Source of the DNA: JBMZCV01 sp049613665
Lineage (GTDB): Bacteria > Bacteroidota > Bacteroidia > Chitinophagales > UBA2359
DNA length: 59,591 nucleotides
Direction: 5' to 3'
NCBI GenBank assembly: GCA_049613665.1
Contig: JBMZCV010000006.1
Span: 1-59,591, forward strand
Made by a program: the position numbers and the translations under genes. Shown in pieces: positions 9,211-17,299 of this stretch. The first letter of the stretch is position 1. The number at the start of each line of letters is the position of its first letter. Below the pieces are notes generated by a model. The model did not search any database. It worked only from the letters and a program-made list of their open reading frames with translations, and was not told where the DNA came from.

Positions 9211-10338
9211 ATGGCTGGCATTTACATACACATTCCTTTTTGCAAACAAGCATGTCACTACTGCAATTTTCATTTTTCTACTTCTCTGAAATACAAAAAT
9301 GAAATGTTAGCGAGTATATTACATGAATTTGATTTGCGAAAAAATTATTTAAGCTCGAAAAAAATAGACAGCGTTTATTTTGGCGGTGGCACACCTTCCT
9401 TGCTCGAAGCTGCCGAAATTGAACAGATTTTGAGTAAAATAACAAGCATTTATACACTTGCTGATGATGCTGAAATCACTTTGGAAGCAAATCCAGATGA
9501 TTTGACTGAAAAGAAACTAAAAGATTTGCAACAAACTGCAATCAATCGTTTAAGCATTGGTATTCAGTCATTTATACAAGCAGATTTATCACTTATGAAT
9601 AGAGCTCACGACACCAATCAGGCGATAAATTGTGTAGAAATGGCTCACAAAATGGGTTTTCACAATCTTTCTATCGACTTGATTTATGGCACACCGACTT
9701 TGAGCAATGAAGCTTGGAAAATGAATTTGAAACGAGCGTTTGAATTTGATATTACACATATTTCAGCCTATTGTTTGACGGTAGAAGAAAAAACGGCTTT
9801 GGCTCATTTTGTGAAAGTAGGCAAAGTTCCTGCCGTTGATGAAGAAAAGGCTGCCGAACAGTTTGAAATTTTGGTGAGTGAAACAACGAAAAATGGCTAT
9901 GAGCATTACGAAATTTCTAATTTTTGCAAGCCAAATTTTAGAGCAAAACACAATAGCAGTTATTGGTTAGGAAAAGAATATATCGGTATTGGGCCATCTG
10001 CACACTCATTTTGCGGCACAAGTCGGCAATGGAATGTGGCGAATAATGCGGCCTATATGAAAGATATAAAAAATGATATTTTGCCTGCCGAAATAGAGGA
10101 ATTAAGTATCAAAGAGCGATTTAATGAATATATAATGACTTCATTGCGAACAAATTGGGGCTGCAATTTAGAAAAAGTAGCTAGAGATTTTGGCGAAAAT
10201 TATGTGAATTACTTGAAAAAAGAAACACGAATATTTTTGCAAGAAAAATTGATGAAAAACGAAAAAGAAGTATTAATTTTAACAACGAAAGGCAAATTTA
10301 TTGCCGATGGTATTATTAGCGATTTATTTATGGTTTAG
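9211..10338 (+). CDS. hemW: HemW-like radical SAM haem chaperone / coproporphyrinogen dehydrogenase-like
   Basis: 375 residues. Radical SAM motif CX3CX2C at C11, C15, C18 (PFCKQACHYCNF), followed by VYFGGGTPSLLE and the HemN/HemW core (LSIGIQSF, YGTPTLSNEAW, YEISNF). The absence of extra N-terminal sequence and the short C-terminal HemN_C domain favour HemW, which binds haem and delivers it to respiratory targets, over true HemN. It starts 1 base after the preceding stop, the last gene of the mltG operon. Repeat copy A follows. Confidence 0.93.
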   Translation: MAGIYIHIPFCKQACHYCNFHFSTSLKYKNEMLASILHEFDLRKNYLSSKKIDSVYFGGGTPSLLEAAEIEQILSKITSIYTLADDAEITLEANPDDLTEKKLKDLQQTAINRLSIGIQSFIQADLSLMNRAHDTNQAINCVEMAHKMGFHNLSIDLIYGTPTLSNEAWKMNLKRAFEFDITHISAYCLTVEEKTALAHFVKVGKVPAVDEEKAAEQFEILVSETTKNGYEHYEISNFCKPNFRAKHNSSYWLGKEYIGIGPSAHSFCGTSRQWNVANNAAYMKDIKNDILPAEIEELSIKERFNEYIMTSLRTNWGCNLEKVARDFGENYVNYLKKETRIFLQEKLMKNEKEVLILTTKGKFIADGIISDLFMV

Positions 10339-10364
10339 TGAAAATACATTTCTTTAAAAAAGGC

Positions 10365-10447
10365 TTAGAGATGACATATTTCTAAAAAAACGATAGCTAA
10401 TATTTTTTATATTTGGCAGTTTTGGCTAAAAAATAGGTCATTTCTTT
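10365..10447 (+). repeat. Inverted-repeat element, copy A
   Basis: Core 10368-10444 (77 bases). The left end TTAGAGATGACATATTTC pairs over distance with the right end TAGGTCATTTC. The left end can also fold locally as TTAGAGAT/ATTTCTAA. It contains TATATTTG (10408-10415), a match to the Bacteroidota -7 box, in the direction of the Nramp gene whose ATG lies 47 bases past the core. No -33 box is seen at the right distance. Confidence 0.8.
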
Positions 10448-10491
10448 ACTCTCAAATTAAAGATTTTTTCAACAAAAAACGCATCAAAATT

Positions 10492-11748
10492 ATGTCTAAA
10501 CAAAAAAGTTTTGCCGATATTATACAACTGCTTGGGCCTGGTTTGCTATTTGCAGGAGCGGCAGTTGGCGTTTCGCATCTCGTACAATCCACAAAAGCAG
10601 GAGCAATTTATGGTTTTGGTTTATTGTTAGCGGTAATTATCGCCAATATTGTGAAATATCCCTTTTTCGAATTTGGCACACGCTATGCGATGGCGACAGG
10701 CGAAAATTTGGTGCGTGGCTACAAAAGGCAAGGCAATTGGGCATTTATTTTGTTTATTTTCATGACAGTCGGCACGATGTTTACCATTCAAGCGGCGGTA
10801 ACTATCGTAACAGCTAGTTTGGCTGTTAGTTTGATAGGCGGTTTTGGCATTATGGCTTGGTGTGCCATTTTGCTATTGACTTGTATGACTTTGTTGCTGC
10901 TCGGCCGCTATGCGATTTTAGACAATTTGATGAAAGTAATCATTATCATTTTGTCGCTCTCCACTTTTTTCGCACTCATTTCCGTGTTATTTTTGGGTAC
11001 AGGTGTTGAAAAAACAAGCGATTTAAAAATATTTACTTGGGATACGGCTGGCATCACTTTCCTCATCGCTTTGATGGGCTGGATGCCTGCACCGATTGAT
11101 TTGTCGGTTTGGAGTTCTATTTGGACGCTCGAAAAGAAAAAACTAAACGAAGATGTCAATTTCAATACTTCGCTACTTGATTTTAATGTCGGCTACATTG
11201 GAACATCTATTTTAGCAATTTGTTTTTTATCTCTTGGTGCGTTGGTGATGTATGGAACAGGCGAAGTGCCATCAGAAAAAGGTGCGGTTTTCGCTCAACA
11301 ACTCATTGATTTATATACAACGGCTCTTGGTTCGTGGAGCAAACCGATTATTGCGGTAGCTGCTCTAACGACTATGTTTAGCACTACTCTCACTTGTTTA
11401 GACGCTTTTCCTCGTGTGTTGAGCGAAATTACTTTCGTTTTGAAGCCAGAATATGAGACAACAGCAAAAAAGCAAACTTATATTTTTTGGATTATTTTGG
11501 TTATCGCAGGTGCTTTGTTATTGTTAAATGTGTTGCAGGCTCAAATGGGTTTGATGATAAAAATTGCGACAATCTTGTCGTTTCTCACCGCTCCTTTTTT
11601 GGCTTTTATCAACTACAAACTCGTGACAGGTGAGCATATTCCAGAGGCAGCAAAACCACCAAAATGGCTAAAATATTTGAGTTGGATTGGTTTGGCTTTT
11701 CTTATTCTTTTTAGCTTATTATTTTTGTATTCGCAGTTTGCGATGTAA
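10492..11748 (+). CDS. Nramp-superfamily transporter lacking the canonical metal-site motifs
   Basis: 418 residues, about 11 membrane helices. Overall it matches the Nramp/MntH family (LGPGLLFAGAAVGVSHL in TM1, GLLLAVIIANIVKYPFFEFG in TM2-3). The TM1 DPGN motif that coordinates Mn/Fe in MntH is absent: the aligned stretch is AAVGVSHL (residues about 23-30). In TM6 the MPH motif is replaced by LMGWMPAPIDLSVW. Such divergence is known in Nramp-related proteins with altered substrate (for example the Nramp-related Mg transporters), so classical Mn/Fe transport should not be assumed. Repeats A and B flank the gene in the same orientation. Confidence 0.85.
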   Translation: MSKQKSFADIIQLLGPGLLFAGAAVGVSHLVQSTKAGAIYGFGLLLAVIIANIVKYPFFEFGTRYAMATGENLVRGYKRQGNWAFILFIFMTVGTMFTIQAAVTIVTASLAVSLIGGFGIMAWCAILLLTCMTLLLLGRYAILDNLMKVIIIILSLSTFFALISVLFLGTGVEKTSDLKIFTWDTAGITFLIALMGWMPAPIDLSVWSSIWTLEKKKLNEDVNFNTSLLDFNVGYIGTSILAICFLSLGALVMYGTGEVPSEKGAVFAQQLIDLYTTALGSWSKPIIAVAALTTMFSTTLTCLDAFPRVLSEITFVLKPEYETTAKKQTYIFWIILVIAGALLLLNVLQAQMGLMIKIATILSFLTAPFLAFINYKLVTGEHIPEAAKPPKWLKYLSWIGLAFLILFSLLFLYSQFAM

Positions 11749-11819
11749 AAGTTTAAACCATTAAGAATTTAACTTCTGTTAATTCATTGTAAATTAAGTT
11801 TGTTCAAATTTTAAAAATG

Positions 11820-11908
11820 TGAGAAATAACATATTTCTAAAAATGCGACAGCTCATAATTTTTTAGATTTGACAGTTTTGGCTAAAAAATATGTCATTTC
11901 TTTCTTCT
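11820..11908 (+). repeat. Inverted-repeat element, copy B
   Basis: Core 11823-11900 (78 bases). Left arm GAAATAACATATTTCTAA, right arm AAATATGTCATTTC. The internal TAGATTTG (11864-11871) matches the -7 consensus. Same orientation as copy A, upstream of the next gene (ATG 95 bases past the core). Confidence 0.82.
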
Positions 11909-11995
11909 CGTTAAAAAAACATCTTAAAAAACTTGCTTTATGGCGTAGTCAAAGTTTGCAACGTAATTTTTTTCATATCAAAAAAAGCATTTTTC

Positions 11996-13072
11996 ATGCA
12001 CAATACCGACAAAAAAAACGCTCAAAATATTATTTCTAAAAAGAAAAACTTTTATACTGTAAATGCTCAACTAAAAAAATACTTAGTTGATTACCAACGA
12101 TTTACAGATATTCCTTTAGAATATGCAGATTTGAAACGCTACCATTTTTCTACACCTTTGCTCAACCAAAATGGCGAAGATACACTTTGGGAAAGTGTGT
12201 ATTATACGCAAATGGATATGGAGGAAATTCATTCGGCACTTATCGAAATTTATGTGATTTTGAAGGCTGCTGGCGACCAAACTATCGCAAAGCACCTACA
12301 TATTGAACAAGTAGATTATTGCACTTTTGGCAATTCCAATCCGTTTCGCATCAAAGTTGTGAATAATTTTAATGACAATTATGATTATTTTTATGTAAAA
12401 ATAGCCGATGCTTCTCGTATTTATGGCCTCGAATTGGAGCATATTTTATCGCCAAATCGTATCAATTATTTGGTGCATAAAAACACTTTGATTGAGGAAC
12501 ATATCGCTGGCATTCCAGGCGACCAATTTTTGGAACATAAGTTTTCGTTTGCAAATACGGCTTTCAATGAAACGAGAATAGCAAAGGAATTTGTGAAATT
12601 TAATGAGCGTTGTTTTGTGAAACTGCTTGGCGACATGCGTTCCTACAATTTTGTGATTGATATTACGCCAGATTTCGACGATATTCAGTATCGAATCAGA
12701 GCGATAGATTTTGACCAACAATGCTATGAAGGCAGCAAAAAATTGTATTTGCCACAGTTTTTCAAAGAAAATTTGCCTTATGTGAAGTTGTGTATCAAAC
12801 GCATGAGTGCGGAAAATGTGCGACAGTATCAGCGTGAAGAACGAGCTTTGATAGCCAACCGTATTAGAACTTCACGTTATCGCCTCACCGATTTGATAGA
12901 AGTGTTGGTCAAAGACCGTATTTCGACAGACGAAAAGGTGCGACAATTGCGTGATGATTTGGCACGACACTATCAGCAGCCGCTTTTTTTGACATGTAAA
13001 ACAATGGGGCAAATCGTGAAAACGAGCTTAAATATTGTTTTTGATTCTAAAGTTACTTCCTCTTATTCGTAA
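11996..13072 (+). CDS. Conserved Bacteroidota protein of unknown function with kinase-like motifs
   Basis: 359 residues from ATG 11996, preferred to the in-frame TTG at 11933. No signal peptide or membrane helix, so cytoplasmic. I recognise this as a conserved Bacteroidota hypothetical without a named function. Seen in it: YFYVKIADASRIYGLELEHIL (K135), LIEEHIAGIPG (about 166-175), LGDMRSYNFVI (D213, N218) and AIDFDQQ (D238, D240). These fall in the order Lys - hinge - DxxxxN - DxD found in protein-kinase-like phosphotransferases such as aminoglycoside kinases and HipA. Inference: a small-molecule or protein kinase-like fold. Repeat B lies upstream. Confidence 0.75.
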   Translation: MHNTDKKNAQNIISKKKNFYTVNAQLKKYLVDYQRFTDIPLEYADLKRYHFSTPLLNQNGEDTLWESVYYTQMDMEEIHSALIEIYVILKAAGDQTIAKHLHIEQVDYCTFGNSNPFRIKVVNNFNDNYDYFYVKIADASRIYGLELEHILSPNRINYLVHKNTLIEEHIAGIPGDQFLEHKFSFANTAFNETRIAKEFVKFNERCFVKLLGDMRSYNFVIDITPDFDDIQYRIRAIDFDQQCYEGSKKLYLPQFFKENLPYVKLCIKRMSAENVRQYQREERALIANRIRTSRYRLTDLIEVLVKDRISTDEKVRQLRDDLARHYQQPLFLTCKTMGQIVKTSLNIVFDSKVTSSYS

Positions 13073-13332
13073 ATAAAAATAGCAATGAAACAAGAGGAAT
13101 TAAAAAATAACAAACTCCATGCTTATTCGATTGTTTCCCAGATTTTTTAGTCGATAAAAGCAAATAAATTTTAGTTGATTTTTGCGAAGCTATCGAAATG
13201 CAGACATTAAAGATGCTAAGAGGCTGTTTAAATTTTGCATATCATAAATTAGAATATTTCGATTAATATGGCTTTTCATACTACTAAAGATGAGCTGTTG
13301 AACAAAAATAAATGACAAATTGTTTATTTCTC

Positions 13333-13351
13333 AAATAGTGCTTGATACTTA
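13333..13351 (+). repeat. Two-hairpin repeat, right-end fragment (F1)
   Basis: AAATAGTGCTTGATACTTA, a degenerate version of the AGTGC-TTG-GCACT hairpin that ends full copies of this repeat. It abuts the -33 box of the moxR promoter. Confidence 0.6.
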
Positions 13352-13383
13352 TTTGCCCAAAAAATAAAAAATATATATCTTTG
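13352..13383 (+). promoter_or_regulatory. Promoter of the moxR operon
   Basis: TTTG at 13352-13355 and TATCTTTG at 13376-13383 with a 20-base spacer, a full match to the Bacteroidota consensus, 43 bases before the moxR ATG. Repeat fragment F1 ends at the base before the -33 box. Confidence 0.8.
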
Positions 13384-13426
13384 TTCAAAAATTTTCCGTA
13401 TTTTTCAAAAAAATATCAACGAGAAT

Positions 13427-14431
13427 ATGCAACAAACATCGTTATCAAACGACTTGACGGCTCTAAACGAAAAAATAAAACAAGAAAGTGAGTTTGTCGA
13501 AAGATTACAATTTGAATTAGGCAAAGTCATTATTGGCCAAGAATATATGCTAGAACGCCTTTTGTTAGGCTTACTTTCCAATGGCCACGTTTTGCTCGAA
13601 GGCGTGCCAGGACTTGCCAAAACATTAGCTATCAAGACTTTATCGGAAGCGGTGCAAGCAGATTTTAGCCGTATTCAGTTTACGCCAGACTTGCTACCTG
13701 CCGACCTTATCGGTACTATGATTTACAATCAACAAGAACACAAATTTACAGTAAAAAAAGGGCCTGTTTTTGCCAACTTCGTATTGGCAGATGAAATAAA
13801 TCGGGCACCAGGAAAGGTGCAGAGTGCTTTGTTGCAAGCGATGCAAGAACGAGAAATAACGATAGGTTCTGAAACATTCAAACTGGACGACCCTTTTCTA
13901 GTGTTGGCTACGCAAAATCCACTCGAACAACAAGGAACGTATCCGCTTCCAGAGGCACAACTCGACCGTTTTATGCTCAAAGTGATGATTTCGTACCCCA
14001 AAAAAGAACACGAACAGTTGATTATGCGTATGAACATCAATCAAACGTTTAAGAAAGTAAAACCTGTGCTAACTGCCAATACTTTGCTGCAAGCTCGTGA
14101 AACGGTGCGTGAGGTATATATGGACGAAAAAATTGAACGTTATATTTTAGATATAGTTTTTGCTTCGAGAAATCCAGAAAATTATGGCTTAAAAAAACTA
14201 CAACATTTGATAAATTATGGCGGTTCGCCTCGTGCTAGTATCAATTTGGCTTTGGCTTCAAAGGCTTACGCTTTTATCAAAAGAAGAGGATATGTGATAC
14301 CAGAAGATGTGCGAGCTATTTGCTACGATGTGATGCGACATAGAATAGGCATTACCTACGAGGCAGAAGCCGAGAATATCACTTCGGAAGACATCATCAA
14401 AGAGATTTTGAATGCCGTAGAAGTGCCGTAA
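13427..14431 (+). CDS. MoxR-type AAA+ ATPase
   Basis: 334 residues. Walker A GVPGLAKT (59-66), Walker B VLADEINRAPGKVQSALLQAM, sensor-1 region LATQNPLEQQGTYPLPEAQLDRFMLKV, then the AAA lid domain with GGSPRASINLALASKAYA. MoxR ATPases act as chaperones that insert cofactors or assemble protein complexes, usually with a VWA/DUF58 partner. That partner is the next gene (117 bases downstream). It has its own consensus promoter. Family call is secure; the client is unknown. Confidence 0.96.
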   Translation: MQQTSLSNDLTALNEKIKQESEFVERLQFELGKVIIGQEYMLERLLLGLLSNGHVLLEGVPGLAKTLAIKTLSEAVQADFSRIQFTPDLLPADLIGTMIYNQQEHKFTVKKGPVFANFVLADEINRAPGKVQSALLQAMQEREITIGSETFKLDDPFLVLATQNPLEQQGTYPLPEAQLDRFMLKVMISYPKKEHEQLIMRMNINQTFKKVKPVLTANTLLQARETVREVYMDEKIERYILDIVFASRNPENYGLKKLQHLINYGGSPRASINLALASKAYAFIKRRGYVIPEDVRAICYDVMRHRIGITYEAEAENITSEDIIKEILNAVEVP

Positions 14432-14450
14432 AGAAGTCTTTAGTTTTAAA

Positions 14451-14518
14451 TTTTGAGTTTTTAGTTATATAAAATTCGACTGAACTTTCAAAAACACCTA
14501 GTCACTAAAAACTCAAAA
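14451..14518 (+). repeat. 15-bp inverted repeat inside the moxR-DUF58 gap
   Basis: TTTTGAGTTTTTAGT (14451-14465) pairs perfectly with ACTAAAAACTCAAAA (14504-14518) across a 38-base loop. No T run follows immediately, so it may stabilise or attenuate the moxR mRNA rather than terminate it. Confidence 0.6.
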
Positions 14519-14548
14519 CTATTCATTTTTTTATCAAAAAAAAGAACA

Positions 14549-15535
14549 TTGGAAACTAGCGAGTTATTAAAAAAGGTTCGTAAAATAGAGATAAAAACAA
14601 AAGGATTATCTAATCAAATATTTTCGGGCGAATATCATAGTGCTTTCAAAGGGCGTGGTATGTCGTTTAGTGAGGTGCGTGAATATGCGTATGGCGATGA
14701 CATAAAAGCGATTGATTGGAACGTAACAGCTCGTTTCAACACGCCTTATGTCAAAATTTTTGAGGAAGAGCGAGAGCTTACCGTAATGCTTTTGGTAGAT
14801 GTGAGTCGCTCGTCTTTTTTTGGCACTCATGGCCAGATGAAAAATGAAATGATAACAGAAATTTGTGCCATTTTAGCTTTTTCTGTTATCAATAATAATG
14901 ACAAAGTAGGTGTTATATTTTTTAGCCATGAGATAGAAAAATTTATTCCTCCCAAAAAAGGAAAAGGACATGTTTTGCTCATCATTCGTGAGTTATTGGA
15001 CTTTAGCTATGGCGAAAAAAGCGAACAGCTAAAGCCCGAAAATTTGCGAAAAAATAAAAATACTGAAAAAATGTCGTGGTGGGAGCGTTTGCAAAATATT
15101 GTGAAACGGCCAAAACCAATAGACCCAACAAGCAATGAAACTGATTTGGAGCAAGCTCTCAAATATTTGAGCAATGTGATAAAACGCCGAAGCACAGCCT
15201 TCGTATTGTCAGATTTTATGGCCAAAGACTATGAAAAAGCCTTAAATTTGGCGAGCCGCAAGCACGATTTGATAGGTATTCGCATTTTTGACCCACGAGA
15301 AGCCGAATTGCCAAATGTCGGTTTGGCCTATATGACTGATGCCGAAACAGGCCAAACTATGTGGTTAGACACTTCGAGCAAAGCAGTTAGGCAACATTAT
15401 GCAGAGCGTTTTGAAGCAAATCTGGAACATTGCAAAACGGCTTTTGCCAAAGGCGGTGCCGATTTGGTAAGCATTCCCACGAATGATGACTATGTAAAAT
15501 ATTTGATGAACATTTTTAAAAAACGAGGTGGATAA
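14549..15535 (+). CDS. DUF58 / VWA-like protein, TTG start
   Basis: 328 residues. The start is TTG at 14549, as the conserved N-terminus of this family (ELLKKVRKIEIKTKGLSNQI) begins immediately and no in-frame ATG precedes it. Then come SGEYHSAFKGRGMSFSEVREY, DIKAIDWNVTARF and a VWA-type MIDAS DVSRS (D84, S86, S88). Cytoplasmic DUF58 proteins are the standard partner of MoxR ATPases in bat-like operons. The next gene starts 3 bases after the stop, so they are cotranscribed. The rest of a bat operon (BatA/BatB/BatC/BatD) is not present. Confidence 0.95.
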   Translation: METSELLKKVRKIEIKTKGLSNQIFSGEYHSAFKGRGMSFSEVREYAYGDDIKAIDWNVTARFNTPYVKIFEEERELTVMLLVDVSRSSFFGTHGQMKNEMITEICAILAFSVINNNDKVGVIFFSHEIEKFIPPKKGKGHVLLIIRELLDFSYGEKSEQLKPENLRKNKNTEKMSWWERLQNIVKRPKPIDPTSNETDLEQALKYLSNVIKRRSTAFVLSDFMAKDYEKALNLASRKHDLIGIRIFDPREAELPNVGLAYMTDAETGQTMWLDTSSKAVRQHYAERFEANLEHCKTAFAKGGADLVSIPTNDDYVKYLMNIFKKRGG

Positions 15536-15538
15536 AAT

Positions 15539-16432
15539 ATGAAAATTAAAACTTGTATCAGTATAGTAACTTTGTTTTTTTCGACTATTTGTTTTGGCCA
15601 AAAAACAGATACGATTTCTATTGGAAACTCGCCACAGCCGCAGTATAAAACGATTATTGTAGATGGCAAGGAAACACGAGAACTCATTGAACCAAAACAA
15701 GAAGAAAAACCATCAAAAATAAATACGCTTGTACCAAGCAACAATAAGATAAACACCTATCAAGACATCGGAAAGCCAATGCCTTATATTATGGATGATG
15801 GCAAGAAAAGCGAAACAACAGCTTTGGCAAAGGTAGAAAAAGGAGAGTTTATCAGCAAGTATGATTTACATGCACTACTAAAAAATGATTTGGTCAGAAA
15901 AGGATTGGCAAATTGGGTGTTGAGCGAGCGAGATTCGTCTTTTATTATTGCACGCAAAAACATAGTGGTTATAGAAAAAATGTCTGACTTTAAACCGCAA
16001 AGTTCTGAAGCAGCCAATAGAAGCTGGGCATTTCGCAATTTTACGCCTTTACCTTACGAAATAAAACTAAAATTTACCTATTTTTCTACTTCCAAATACA
16101 TACAAGAAGGAAAAGAATTGTTTTTGGACAAACTCGAAGCTATCCAAAAGCAATATGAGGTAAACAACATTCAAACGTCGGATGATACAGGCTTGTATAT
16201 AGCCAATTCGAGAGATGAAAAAAATCGTTTGGCAAAATATTTTTTGGCAAAAGCTCATATCGAAAATGAAACGGTAGAAAGTGAGATGCCTAAATACTAT
16301 GTAGAAAATAATAGCGTTTCAATAGAAAGAAATGATGAGTATTTCAAGATTTTTCCGAGCGAAACAGATACTGAAATTCTTAAAATTGAGCAATTAATAA
16401 AAACAATTTTGGAAACCTATCGGCCAAATTAG
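15539..16432 (+). CDS. Secreted or periplasmic protein of unknown function in the moxR cluster
   Basis: 297 residues, starting 3 bases after the DUF58 stop. A signal peptide is clear (MKIKTCISIVTLFFSTICFG, cut before QKTD). A low-complexity polar linker follows (residues about 25-90), then a mixed alpha/beta region with FNLALANWVLSERD-like content (actual stretch GLANWVLSERDSSFII) and YEIKLKFTYFSTSKYIQEG. No known domain is recognised. Its position suggests it could be a client or partner of the MoxR/DUF58 pair, as exported BatD-like proteins are elsewhere, but there is no sequence evidence for BatD identity. Confidence 0.8.
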   Translation: MKIKTCISIVTLFFSTICFGQKTDTISIGNSPQPQYKTIIVDGKETRELIEPKQEEKPSKINTLVPSNNKINTYQDIGKPMPYIMDDGKKSETTALAKVEKGEFISKYDLHALLKNDLVRKGLANWVLSERDSSFIIARKNIVVIEKMSDFKPQSSEAANRSWAFRNFTPLPYEIKLKFTYFSTSKYIQEGKELFLDKLEAIQKQYEVNNIQTSDDTGLYIANSRDEKNRLAKYFLAKAHIENETVESEMPKYYVENNSVSIERNDEYFKIFPSETDTEILKIEQLIKTILETYRPN

Positions 16433-16639
16433 GGTAAAAACAATAGGTGTTATATTTTATAGTTTAACAATGAATCGCTATAAAATAACCAAACAGGTGC
16501 GAATTGAAAACTCATACTTGCATATTTTTTTTAAAATTTGTCGTGTTTTAACAAATGAATTTTTATAAAAGCTCTAATAAACTTACTTTATAAGACACTA
16601 AATGCACTGTAATCTAAGTAATTCTACATTTTGAGAGTA

Positions 16640-16727
16640 TTAGAAATGACATATTTCTAAAACAATAAGTGTCCATTCTTTTTTATATTTGACTCTTTTG
16701 GCTAGAAAAATATGTCATTTCTTTCTT
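16640..16727 (+). repeat. Inverted-repeat element, copy C
   Basis: Core 16643-16721 (79 bases). Left end TTAGAAATGACATATTTC, right end AAATATGTCATTTC; the arms are fully complementary over GAAATGACATATTT. The left end also folds locally (TTAGAAAT/ATTTCTAA). Internal TATATTTG at 16684-16691 matches the -7 box. Same orientation as A and B; the next gene starts 161 bases past the core. Confidence 0.85.
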
Positions 16728-16757
16728 GTTATTGAAAGAAAAAATTTAAATGAGCTT

Positions 16758-16790
16758 AGACGTGACAGGTTTTTAAAACCTGTCACGTCT
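16758..16790. repeat. GACAGG-type palindrome
   Basis: AGACGTGACAGG (16758-16769) pairs with CCTGTCACGTCT (16779-16790); TTTTTAAAA forms the centre. Similar palindromes around GACAGGTTTTTAAAACCTGTC are, to my recollection, common between genes in Bacteroidota. A diverged copy is at about 18627-18650 (ATGACAAG...GCTGTCAT). Confidence 0.65.
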
Positions 16791-16882
16791 CAACAAACGG
16801 CTAATATTTTTCAAAAACCTTAGAAAATTTAAATTACAGTGTACTAAACAGTTTTCTTATTTAAATCTAAAAAATAAAACCC

Positions 16883-17266
16883 ATGAAAAAAAGCATACTA
16901 TTATTAGGTTTGAGTTTAGGCATTTTTCAAGTTACTTATGCACAAGATGCTCCCAAAATAGAAAACAAACAAACGATTGATATAGTGCCTAATGTGATAA
17001 ATTCGGAAAGAGATGCAGACTTGTTGGGCATCGAATATCATCAAATTTATCTGGAAAAGCCAGCCGAAAGCATCAAAAATGTGCGGTATAAAGAAAGCGA
17101 AGGTGTCGATGAGTTAGATGGCGAGTTGAGCGAAGATGGCTTAAAAATTTTGCTACTCAATTATACTAAACGTGGCCGAGTGCTAGTAGATATTGTCTAT
17201 AAAGATGGCACAACAGAAGAAATGAGTAAAGGCTCATGTTTCATAGACCCTGTACCGCCGATGTAA
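16883..17266 (+). CDS. Small exported protein of unknown function
   Basis: 127 residues with a signal peptide (MKKSILLLGLSLGIFQVTYA, cut before QDAP). The mature part is acidic (GVDELDGELSEDG) and ends ...KGSCFIDPVPPM with a single cysteine. I do not recognise a family. It lies 33 bases upstream of the next unknown gene and may share its transcript; element C lies in the leader. Confidence 0.7.
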   Translation: MKKSILLLGLSLGIFQVTYAQDAPKIENKQTIDIVPNVINSERDADLLGIEYHQIYLEKPAESIKNVRYKESEGVDELDGELSEDGLKILLLNYTKRGRVLVDIVYKDGTTEEMSKGSCFIDPVPPM

Positions 17267-17299
17267 AGGGCATTTTTTAGCCAAAAAAACAAATAGCTT

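Larger units (their letters stand above)
13073..13426. other. Intergenic region with repeat fragment and moxR promoter
   Basis: 354 bases without a gene. It holds a partial two-hairpin repeat at 13333-13351 and the moxR promoter at 13352-13383. A weak pairing (TCGATA 13152-13157 with TATCGA) lies upstream. Nothing else was recognised. Confidence 0.5.
16433..16882. other. Intergenic region with two palindromic elements
   Basis: 450 bases with repeat copy C (16640-16727) and a perfect-looking palindrome at 16758-16790. The block is bracketed by short inverted repeats, GCACTGTAAT (about 16604-16613) and ATTACAGTGTAC (about 16830-16841). No ORF of note. Confidence 0.5.

Noticed and set aside
15539..16432. 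Call as BatD or another aerotolerance operon protein
   Set aside because: It lacks the BatD multi-Ig layout and the C-terminal membrane helix; only the position is similar.
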